Source: Adiantum capillus-veneris (lineage: Eukaryota; Streptophyta; Polypodiopsida; Polypodiales; Pteridaceae). From it: DNA of 64,000 bases. The stretch is from positions 25,285,513 to 25,349,512 of the forward strand of contig CM043968.1 of assembly GCA_014529385.2 (NCBI GenBank), given 5' to 3'. The notes beneath the pieces were generated by a model. The model had not been told where the DNA came from. It did no database searches and worked only from the letters and a program-made list of their open reading frames with translations. The position numbers were made by a program, and so were the translations under genes. Positions 54,841-64,000 of this stretch are shown here, piece by piece (within the stretch, counting starts at the first letter, position 1; the number at the start of each line of letters is the position of its first letter).

Positions 54841-55401
54841 GTGCATGTCAATGAAGGCTTTGCCCGAAGAGCAAACACTAGTTACACAACAATATGTATA
54901 TTCCCATCAGAATCTGACACAACACACTAACCATATTCAATTAGCCGCGAATCACCATATGTTCAATTAGGTTAGATTTTTGGATTTAGTTTTATATTAA
55001 AGTCTACCTTCGGGATTACAGAAAAACAATAGAGTTAGGCAAACAGTGATCCCTCTCTGCCTCTCTATGGATGCGACCTTAAGTTGGAAAGCTTTCAACG
55101 GCATGATACTCATATTGGAGGCCAACATGTAATGTGCTAAGTAATCCCTTGAACAAAGATCTGTTGTGAAGAGATGTTAAGATGATGTGAATTGCTACAG
55201 CTAGAGAAGGCAAAGGGGTTTTGTCTACTACATACACTATCATGTAGACTTAGGTGTGTAGATTTCTCGTACCCACAAATATAGGCATTGACTAATAAAG
55301 ACAAGATTATAACCCGGTGGTTCTGATCTCCGTGCACCTCTAGACCAAGGTGTGTGGGGATTGGACATGACTAGAGAATGTGAGGTAGTTTACAGTGTGA
55401 A

Positions 55402-55405
<4 letters not shown>

Positions 55406-55438
<33 letters not shown>
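55406..55438. repeat. (GA)n microsatellite
   Basis: About 16 GA dinucleotides inside the CACTA element. Confidence 0.9.
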
Positions 55439-55442
<4 letters not shown>

Positions 55443-55749
55443 AGATGGAGGATGCCAATAGAAGATTAAATTTATGTCCATGTTATAAGGTTTATACATT
55501 CATTATGAGTGGTGACGAGGATGTGGGGCTGTCCAACCGAAACACCTATCTCTCAACAAGGATCTCATGCTGTGCGACGGACAAGACGCATTTCTTTGTA
55601 GCACGTTCGCAAATTTGGCGAGTTTGATCCATCTATTATAGATCGCGTTTTGCCAATTATAACTCGCCGGACTCTGACGTTGGCCAATAGGAAGCAATCT
55701 TGCAACCCAGTAGACGTGTTCGTACGCGCTTTGGTCAAGCAACATACGT

Positions 55750-56532
55750 GAGGTCATAAGATGTAGCCTCTGACAGCTCGAAGGATGATCATGCAGACCA
55801 CATTCCCAACGAGGCAATGTTTGAGCCCGAGATCGATGAAATGATCGAGACGATCATGGATTCAGAAAGGCTTATCTATGATGATATGAAAAGTGAAGCC
55901 GATATGCCATTGTATGATGGAGCACGTGTGTCTAGATTGAAGGCGCTCCTGGTTTTTTTCAACATGCACGCAAAGTTTGGATGGAGTGACTAGCGTTACA
56001 ACACCTTTCAGGTGATCTATTACAATGTGTTTACTTTAATAAAAAACTCTAGATGTACAATGATCTGATAGATTACTTACACAAGTGTACCACATTTTTT
56101 TCGTTGTGTAGATTGCTCAAAGAGCACATACTGCCAGCTAATAATGTGATGTCAGATTCTAGAGAGAAAGCAAGAAAGATCTTGTGAAACTTGGGGATGG
56201 ATTACAATTCAATTCACGCTTGTCCTAACGACTGCATTCTTTTCAGAGGGGAATACATAGACATGGAGAAGTGTCTGAAATGTGATTCCGAGAGATATCG
56301 AGTAGATCTCCAGGAAACAAAAATTCCACAAGAGGTTTTGTGACATTTTCCTCTGCTTCCTCGCATCAAGCATTTTTTCGAATGTAAGTCCATGGCCGCC
56401 CTAACATCATGGCATGAGGAGAATAAATCTTCGGATGGTGTGCTACGGATTGCTGCAAATTGTGCAGCCTGGAAAAATATAAACAAAACATGGCCGGATT
56501 TTGCTAGGGAAGCTCGAAATTTGCGCCTAGGA
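55750..56532 (+). pseudogene. CACTA tnp2 transposase, 5' part
   Basis: An exon with EPEIDEMIETIMDSERL and MPLYDGARVSRLKALLVFF ends near 56010 (CAG then GTGATC). A second exon from 56112 has LLKEHILPANNVMSDSREK, IHACPNDCILFRGEYIDMEK with CLKCDSERYR, and WKNINKTWPDFAREARNLRL. This is the transposase_21 (Tnp2) order. In-frame stops are TAG in the first exon (about 55992) and TGA twice in the second (56186-56188 and 56340-56342). The gene is interrupted at 56532 by E6 and resumes at 62047. Confidence 0.9.
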
Positions 56533-56704
56533 TGTCAGGACACAGGTCCTGTACCCTAAGAACTAGGTTAGGCAAGGACTACGGCCAAGGCCCGGGCTAG
56601 GCAATGTTGACAGGGGATCCGTCTAGGGCAAGGGGCTAGGAGCCCACCTATAAAGGGAGGTTGGGAGGAGGATCCAGTAGAGCCTAGTTGCCTAGTTTCT
56701 TACA
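56533..56704 (+). repeat. E6 5' LTR
   Basis: A 172-bp LTR with CCTATAAAGGGAGG as promoter-like box near 56648. Confidence 0.9.
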
Positions 56705-56718
56705 CTGGTATCAGAGCC

Positions 56719-57670
56719 AGGTTACTCTCTTCCAATCTCTCTCTCTAGGCGTGGTCATCCTTGGCCTCTAAAACTATACCCCTTTGGTGAGAACCACTAC
56801 TTTTTAAAGCTTTTTCCAATTTTAGAGGGGGCTTTTGCCAAAACGGGGGGGACCTTCCCTTTTCGGACACAAAGCTATGGTGCACGTTTCGGCGAGCTTA
56901 CGGGCTTGAAGGGGGCGCCCTCAGCCTACAGGGATTTGCGCCACTTCTTCTCGGCCGTAGCCGGCCTGTGCAAGGCGCACGGTGCCCGTCTTCACCCTCC
57001 TCGTCGTCGACCTCGCTGCCTGCGCTCAACACAGTAAGCATTTCAAACTTAGAAAGGCCTTTGAAGGCCTTTTGCCATTCAATTTGGTCTCGGCCATCAT
57101 TGTGGCCCTTCCCACAAGAAAACCAGGTGGGCCTTGCTCGGCAAGCCTTCTTTTCTCCACTGTTTTCTTCTCCGATTCGGTGGCCATCATCAACATAAGT
57201 TGCTGATTGATTGCGACATTCTTAGCAGTCCAAATTTGCTGCACAACTTTTGGACGTCTCGACAAGCCATCAATTGGTCGAATTTTTTTTCGTTTTGCCT
57301 TCTTGCATATGATGCAAGCCCCATCAGAAATAACTCCACAGTGATTCGTCTATTCACGCTTCTTGTCGGCTGCGAATTTCGCGACACGTTTCAAAGATTA
57401 ATTGGGTATTGCATACAACACAAACCCAATTATTGACCGCTCGAATTTGCTTCGTACCTTCGAGCGAATCATCGATTGTCGATTTGCTCAATATTCCAAG
57501 GGACTCTTATTCGGTAACGGTGCAAGCTACAACTACGGAGTATTTTCTTTTTGGAAAACAAGGCGGCTTTAGCACGATGCTTCACTGCTATGACACGTAG
57601 TAGCTATACTTTACAAATACTACCGACATCAGGTACTATTTTATCTTTGTTCGCACAACACAAATTCGCC
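56719..57670 (+). other. E6 leader, no recognised coding domain
   Basis: GC-richer than the surroundings. Short ORFs overlap in several frames (56968-57206, 57134-57436) but none has a recognisable domain. Confidence 0.5.
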
Positions 57671-58267
57671 ATGAGTGCGGAAATTGATGATCAACACATG
57701 TTCGACTTCGAATATATCGAATGGGCTCCACCTGTGGATGTCATGGGGCCGGATACTCTCACGGAGAGTACCCTTGTGGCAACAGGGATGGATGGTGCAA
57801 ACCCAGGTGATCCATCTCTGTCTCCTCGTTTGTCAACCCCTCCTCCACAGAGCGTGTTGGACATTCTCGAGGATGATAGTCAATTGCCAGATACCAGGGA
57901 GTTTGTCACTCGACAGGACTGGAAAACTTTTGATGCCCGATTTCGCAAGCTCGCTGTCAAGGTTCAAATCTTGGTTACACAAGTAGAAAATCTTACACAA
58001 TTAATTTACAGAATGCTACCAGAATCATCTCTCCACTTGCCAGCAACCCAGGGGGTTGCCAATTTACCATTTATGACCAAAGAGGTCCAACATGTCCACA
58101 ATACTTCGATTGTCGGAACAAATCGGGGCACGACCAACGTGGTCAAGAAGCGCCTATCACCATCTGAATTTCAACGTGCAAAAAGTCAAAAATTATGCTT
58201 TATTTGCTTAGGAACACATCAAAAAAAGCAGTGCCCACATGTCGGAAAACTTCAGCATGATGCATGA
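57671..58267 (+). CDS. E6 gag-like protein with short zinc knuckle
   Basis: Taking the ATG at 57671 (MSAEIDDQHMFDFEYIEW) gives 198 aa; the open frame extends upstream to 57551. The middle (residues about 70-125) is predicted helical (WKTFDARFRKLAVKVQILV). The C-terminus has CFICLGTHQKKQC, a CX2CX3HX4C knuckle one residue shorter than the standard CX2CX4HX4C. Between PBS and purine tract this is the only credible gene. A gag nucleocapsid role is inferred from position and the knuckle. Confidence 0.65.
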   Translation: MSAEIDDQHMFDFEYIEWAPPVDVMGPDTLTESTLVATGMDGANPGDPSLSPRLSTPPPQSVLDILEDDSQLPDTREFVTRQDWKTFDARFRKLAVKVQILVTQVENLTQLIYRMLPESSLHLPATQGVANLPFMTKEVQHVHNTSIVGTNRGTTNVVKKRLSPSEFQRAKSQKLCFICLGTHQKKQCPHVGKLQHDA

Positions 58268-59211
58268 GTTTGTGCTTTGCCATAAACTCCAGTTTTGGTG
58301 CACGGCACCGTAGTTATATGGCTTTTTGAATATGTTAGGAGCATGCATTTTCTCATACTTCGATATGGAATTTTCAGCATATTGTACGTTTTTTTTTTGA
58401 ATTGGGTAATGTTAAACCCCAATTGTTTTTTGCCACAATCATTTTTGGTACGACCAGTCACATCATCTCGGCTTATCTAATCTGCCGCCGCAAACATTCT
58501 GAGATGCATGCAAGATCATTGAATTAGGGTGTATATGATACACGTGTCCTGCAACTCACGCTTCGCATTTGCTTGGATAGTATTATGAAAAACCAAATGC
58601 TTGACCCATTTTACATGCCATAAGGCTTTTCCTTTATACTCCGATTACCTCGGTGACAAGAACAGTTGGCAGCCAAGTTTGGGGCACCTACAGTATTCAG
58701 GATATCATCTCATCGAATCCTTATTAGTCTAACCGATACAAGGCGCTTATGGTTTTGGGCTCTCACCTTTGAGGCCGTCACTCTTGCCAAGGGATTACCA
58801 CTCTACATGCACGGCATGCTAGCCAGGTAAAATGAATTCCATCACTTGTTGGTTTATGCTTCCGCTATAACACCAGACACTCTGTCAAGGACAAGATAAG
58901 TTTTTGATTGTTTGACATGATTTTTGGGTTGTTGTCAACGCACAACAACACTAAAAGAACCTAAAACTTGGACTTGATTCATGGGCAAAGTGCCAATGCT
59001 AAGTTGTCCTCATACAATCACGACCCCTGCAAGATAAGGGATCGAAATGAGTTCTATGTTTTTCTGTTTCCTCTCTTGATGACAGCGTTACACAGACAGA
59101 TTGTGGACTGCTTTTAGGATAAGCTGCAATTCAGGCATAAGATGTCTAAGAGCACACATTCTGGGCACACACTCTAACACTTAAGGCACGTTCCTCAGCC
59201 CAGCATGCTCT

Positions 59212-59258
<47 letters not shown>

Positions 59259-61551
59259 TCTCTCTTTATGGGAAACATGAAAATCTTCTAAGTAGCTTTT
59301 GATACATGTTTTGCTCGTGATTAAGCCTGAGCCAAGGTGCTCTAACTCTCAGCTAACACGTGGCTAAGATGCTACTCAAATTAGTCTTCATCGGTTCGTT
59401 GATTGAACACTATAAGGGCTAAGAGCCGATGTTAGGATAAGGGTAAGACCCAACTATTGGCATTCTTTGGGTGATTGTTTTTAAGATATACCCATGGAAG
59501 CACACATCGACGTTAATGGACAAGCACGAGTCTTGTCATTACGGATGTTTAGGGTGTCATTTTTGCACTACATGTTTTCAGTGCGACACTCAAGTTGAGT
59601 TTTTGATAATCTTAAACTCACACTAGCTGCTCTCTACCACGGAGTATGGACGCAGCAATCATTTGTGACAGCATGGTTGTCCATAAGAGATCTGTAGTTC
59701 ACTTGTGTGGGTCTCCTGCTCTCTCTATAGCACTACGGAGTGTCTATGGACATACTGTTTTGGGGTAAGACCCGACAGATGATTGCTACATCACCCCATA
59801 GGCATTAAGGATCACAATTTGATCTGCATTGAGGATCATGATTGATCTCTCCCAGTTATACTTTCAAGGAAAGAATTCCGCAATCTACCACGCGGTAGCA
59901 GACGAACACACTTTTCAAGCAACCCCATGGTTCCCATTGCAATGCTGTTTGTTTTTCAGTTAGGAGACGTACTCCTCTCCATTTGAATACGGGTAAGTAA
60001 ACATTACGTTCGAATCTCTAGGTATGCATCTATTGATTTGGTGTTATTTCATTTTTAGTATGCTTTGCTTGGTTTTTCAAGACGTATAAGTACGCTTGAA
60101 TGTTACAGAGTCATGCCAAGGGCATGTCGGCACAAAGTATTTTGGGCCAAGTAGCCAATCTATCTTCCTGCCTTATGCTGTTACGAACCTACTTGTAGGG
60201 TTCAATTTGGCACATGTTGTCACATGGGATACAACATGGTCTAGGAACTCAAGGAGTTCGGTTTAGCCAATGTGGAGCAATGAATGAGGGTCCCTCTCAC
60301 TCCTGTCGTAAAGTGTTTAGAGCTACCTCCACACACAAGTACATCTTGTACTTGTAGGATGTTCTTTTTCAGACATCCTTAGTTTAGACACATTCCACAT
60401 GTGACGAATATGAGTCTCTGGGACTGACACCGGCGCCCCTATTTCAAATATGTGTCACGACAAAGTCCCTAAGTGCTGGTCACATCTGTTTTCTAGACCA
60501 CTTTTAGCATGACGTATCAGGAGCAATTTCGTGGCCAGAAATTGTCGGATACTTAGAATGACTTGTTAAGGTACAAGTATTGCTAAACAACATTACAGAT
60601 GGTTGTTTACACATATACCAAATGAAAAAGTTTCATTGTTTGTACCTAGAAATGATCACTGTTTCACCTTCTATTATGGTTCAGACGTTTCCGCAAGGCT
60701 GGCAAACAAATTGCAACTGAAAGTATTTAGTTTCTTTTCAGAACTATTTACATTCCTCTTTAATGTGTGCTAGGCGCATCACATTTGCCATAAGTATTGG
60801 CAAGCATCATTATGGATATACAGGTTCGGTTAGTTTTTACTAAATGCATGCACACTAGGTGTTATGGGCCCTAGTGTTTAGCAAAGGCTGATTTGGAACG
60901 GCATGCATATTCCATAGGTTGTTGCTTATGAAGCATTTTGCACTCTATGTGCACTATCTCTATAAGATTACTTTCAAATCCACTACTCACCAATAGAGGT
61001 CATGGCTCGGTTTGGGCGTTTGTGGATTTTTTCAAGTTAACCACGAGTGTTATTTTGGAAATTGTTGATCCTTCACCAATGTTAAACACTACTGTGATTT
61101 CCCGTTCACCAGTCATCTGTGATGACTGTTTGTACACCGTGAGGAAAACACACCTCAGCACTGTCAGTTATCCAAGGGGATAGGCAGATTACAAAGAATA
61201 ATTTTGTGCTAAAGGATCTGCTAAGAGCATACGTTAACACAACGCATTTCTGAATAGATGAGTTTCTCCCTATTCTAGAATTTGCTTAAGTACGATTTTC
61301 GACTTTGAACACCTCTTGGGTGGGGTTGGAGATTGTGTCAATCCTTTCATACGTCAAGGACTTACCAGGTGTGCTGCCAAAGCATGTTGGCAAGTAGCCT
61401 TCATTAAGGGATGAACATGTAACGGACTATTCAAGATACTCAGGCGAGTAGGAAATCTGGCTCACAACTGCATGGAAAGTTACGCCAAGGTTTCCTTGCA
61501 TTATTCCAGTACCTTCAGAAGGTCTGAAAACTGGTTATGCCTTTGGACAAT
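58268..61551. other. E6 interior, nothing recognised
   Basis: About 3.3 kb with no ORF above 81 codons and no visible pol motif. It holds a (CT)n microsatellite at about 59215-59256. Confidence 0.55.
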
Positions 61552-61691
61552 TCTTAGTTGTGGTTACTCCTTTACAGTACTCAGTGAGTTATAAATGGAG
61601 TCACCATTTAAACCCAAGTGACTCTTAGTTGTGGTTACTCCTTTACAGCACTCAAGTGAGTTATAAATGGAGTCACCATTTAGACCCAAGT
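61552..61691 (+). repeat. 70-bp tandem duplication near the E6 3' end
   Basis: TCTTAGTTGTGGTTACTCC...CACCATTTAAACCCAAGTGA is repeated once with few changes. Confidence 0.85.
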
Positions 61692-61887
61692 GGTTGCAAA
61701 CGGACAACAATGTTGAAAATCAAGATATTCATCTTGGTTTCATTGAACCTCCTCACTGCACCAATTATCGGTCATACAGACAATTGGCTCACTTATGGGA
61801 CATCAATAAAGAGAACACCAGTATTCTTAAGAAGATGTTACTACTTGTGTTTTCGAGGATGAAAACTCTTCGTTAAGGGGGAAGTAA

Positions 61888-62046
61888 TGTCAGGACACGG
61901 GTCCTGTACCCTAAGAACTAGGCTAGGCAAGGGCCGGGCTAGGCACTGTGGACAGGGGATCCGTCTAGGGCAAGGGGCTAGGAGCCCACCTATAAAGGGA
62001 GGTTGGGAGGAGGATCCAGTAGAGCCTAGTTGCCTAGTTTCTTACA
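61888..62046 (+). repeat. E6 3' LTR
   Basis: A 159-bp LTR that lacks 13 bp present in the 5' copy; otherwise closely similar. Confidence 0.9.
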
Positions 62047-63890
62047 TAGGCCTGGCTATGGATGGAGTAAATCCATCTGGTCAGATATCAACATCTTACA
62101 GTGTATGGCCCGTTGTCATCGTCAACTACAACATTCCCCCGTGGTTGACTACCAAGAAGGGGCACCTGTGGCTAAGCTTGATTGTGTCAGGGCAGTATAA
62201 AGTGAAGAATATGGATGTGTATCTTTGTCCACTATTGGAAGAGCTACAACAATTGTGGATTGGCATAGAAGTAGTGGATATGTGCCGACACACAGGTCGA
62301 CAGAATGCTTTGATCAGAGGCACTCTAATGTGGACCATGCATGACGTACTATCCCGGACTAGTAAGATGCTCAGGTGATTTACACTCAAACTGAAACACT
62401 GTAAATCTTGGTTTTTCTCAAGATTATCTATTGTCATGTGTATACATGCAGGGCTTTAAACAAGCGGATACAGAGCGTGTGTCACATGTGGACCTAGACA
62501 TAATGCACGTCGGGCGCCCTCATTGAAGAAGCAAACCTACGAAGGTCATCAAGCGTATCTTCCAGAGAATCATGTGTTACGTGATGGCTTTTTGGGAAGA
62601 GAGCCACCGAGGATGTCTGCACAAGCATGGTTAGAGCATAAGGAGATATGTGATGACGGTTTTCCCCCAGGGATGAAGAGATTCTCTCTATGGTACGAGT
62701 TACTATATTGGCCCAGACTCATGATCAATCACTTGCTCGATCCAATGCACATATTCAAGAATGTGGGTAATCTGTTGTGGGACCATCTGACCGGCAAGAA
62801 AGATACTTTGGGAGCCAGGGTTAACCTTAGAAATGTGGATCGTATAGAGCAATATTGGTCGCAGACAACATCCGATCGATCGATAAAACTCCCTAAAGCG
62901 CCATTGATTTTGACAGGAGTCCAAGAACGCAAAGTAAAAGAGACAATTCAATCTGTGTGGACCCCCACTGGCGTAATGCACTCGCTCCGAACGTGTTTCA
63001 CTAAAGAAGGAAAGCTTACCGGTTTGAAGTCACACGACTGGCATAAAATGTGTCAGGTATGTTTGAAATGGAATATATCATAGTGGGAATTGTGTAACAA
63101 ATTTGTGTGTGGACTTTAATAACATTTCTAGACATGTTTTGCAGTTTATTTTACCTGTGGGCCATTGAGGGATGTTTGTCTCTTGATGTCCATAACACAA
63201 TCTACAAACTTGCAAAGTTGGTGCAATGGATCTCACAAAAGGAGATCAATGTAGACTCCATACCATTTGCCAAACTAAGCGCTGCGGAGGTTGTGTGCAT
63301 GTTTGAGAAACACTTTCTTACTACCATGCTAACCATTCAGGTGCATCTTCTTGTTCACATAGTTGATGATGAGGTGGAAATAGCTGGCATAGTACATTCC
63401 AGATGCATGTTCTTTTTAGAACGTTTCATGAAAACACTCAAGGGATATGTGCGTCAGAAGGCACGTCCAGAGGGTAGCATGGTAGAAGGTTGACTGGTAT
63501 CAGAGCCCCTAGTTTACATTGGAGAGTGGCTAGACGGATTTGATAAAGCCCGAGACACGCTATGGTGAACCATAGATGATGAGCGCATATCTGGGATTGT
63601 CATGTGAAATCTCAGTGTTGAGAAGAAGATGATAGAAGATCTAGAGGCTAAAATCAATCAATTTTGCATGCTTCACAATCCAGTGATGCAAAAGTGGATT
63701 TCACAATATGAGGATGTGAAGCAAGAGCGACAAAGGGCACGGATTGAGTGGAGACGGGGAAGACGACCACCGATGCATTATCCGGAGGGTCTGGAGAGCC
63801 TACCAACATTCATGAGCTTAAGATGGTTGCACAACCAATTGAAAAGCGCACAACAATGCGGTGAAGAAGTGACTGAGGAGGAGTAGGAGT
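62047..63890 (+). pseudogene. CACTA tnp2 transposase, 3' part
   Basis: The exon 62047-62374 continues Tnp2 (LAMDGVNPSGQISTSYSVWP, then NYNIPPWLTTKKGHLWLSL, then DVYLCPLLEELQQLW). After an intron (62375-62451) the next exon to 63056 has SGYRACVTCGP, EGHQAYLPENHVLR, HLLDPMHIFKNVGNLLWDHL and GLKSHDWHKMCQ. After a second intron (acceptor GCAG at 63141-63144) comes the DUF4218-type region (ILPVG, then VHLLVHIVDDEVEIAG, then FFLERFMKTLKGYVRQKARP with EGSMVEG). The exons contain several TGA stops and a frameshift near 63185. The last open frame ends at 63886. Confidence 0.88.
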
Positions 63891-64000
63891 ACTCTCGGGG
63901 TTGCGCGACCAAGGTAAGTTTGCAATGTATGACTAGTGACTTTCTAGATGTTTGAACAGCCACTCATAATCTTTGTTGGTTGTCGTATAAGTCATACATA

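Larger units (their letters stand above)
56533..62046 (+). mobile_element. E6: LTR element with gag only (TR-GAG-like), inside tnp2
   Basis: The 5' LTR 56533-56704 (172 bp) and 3' LTR 61888-62046 (159 bp, one 13-bp gap) both run TGTCAGGACAC to CTTACA. A tRNA-Met primer site TGGTATCAGAGCC is at 56706-56718 and a purine tract AAGGGGGAAGTAA at 61875-61887. The target copies are TAGGA (56528-56532) and TAGGC (62047-62051), one base apart. Only a gag-like ORF is visible, with no protease, RT or integrase in 5.5 kb. Removal rejoins the tnp2 frame (RNLRLG with LAMDGVNPSG). Confidence 0.9.
53693..64000 (+). mobile_element. CACTA (En/Spm) transposon, 5' end and tnp2 gene; runs off the window
   Basis: The left terminus CACTAGAAGAAGTACTTC begins at 53693, preceded by CAT as the candidate 3-bp target copy. 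Subterminal repeats, microsatellites and an AT-rich minisatellite follow. A plus-strand tnp2-type transposase gene then runs from about 55750 to beyond 63900. It is split by LTR element E6. The right terminus is outside the window. Multiple stops show the transposase copy is dead. Confidence 0.85.

Noticed and set aside
63490-63508. CTGGTATCAGAGCC near the tnp2 3' part as a further retroelement primer site
   Set aside because: No LTR end precedes it, and the tnp2 frame (LVSEPLVYIGEWL) runs through it; a chance match.

Overview
The window is nuclear DNA of a land plant with a large, repeat-rich genome. The evidence is spliced genes with GT-AG introns, a plant-specific USP/receptor-like kinase gene, and plant-type Gypsy chromoviruses, Copia, CACTA and hAT elements. 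A fern, lycophyte or gymnosperm would fit the huge TE-filled intron, but the sequence alone does not name the species.

Only one host gene is clearly visible. It is a minus-strand gene for an 'inactive protein kinase SELMODRAFT_444075'-like protein (USP domain plus kinase domain). I assembled 12 exons from 51602 down to 18251; they join in frame to 854 codons plus stop. Intron 6 is 27.8 kb. All but about 0.93 kb of it is one insertion with nested insertions, which can be unpicked by target-site duplications (TSDs). A chromovirus E1 (22510-49390, TSD CATGT) holds a gag-protease element E3 (26059-34146, TSD TAATT). E3 in turn holds a solo LTR S1 (29355-30008, TSD GAATG) and an hAT transposon (30511-33883, TSD CTTTAAAT). 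The 3' LTR of E1 is split by a second chromovirus E2 (36877-49050, TSD CCCAG). E2 carries a third LTR element E5 (42902-47922, TSD CTAGT), and E5 carries a solo LTR S2 (44534-45337, TSD CATAT).

E5 is the most unusual object. It has matched LTRs and a TSD but no gag or pol that I can see. Its interior is a long decayed reading frame containing a segment like the plant GTD-binding (DUF593, myosin-binding MyoB) coiled coil, so it looks like an LTR element carrying a captured host gene.

To the left (1-18250) lie a small 1.8 kb TRIM-like LTR element (180-1997, TSD AGAAT), a nearly perfect 263-bp-arm palindrome (2297-2825), two fossil Gypsy polyproteins (about 6130-10157 and 13540-14340), a diverged inverted relative of S2 (12154-12831), a 74-bp-arm hairpin and a MITE-like element. 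To the right lie a Copia RT fossil (52984-53692) cut by the 5' end of a CACTA transposon (from 53693). The tnp2 transposase gene of the CACTA element is itself split by a gag-only LTR element E6 (56533-62046). The CACTA element runs off the window end.
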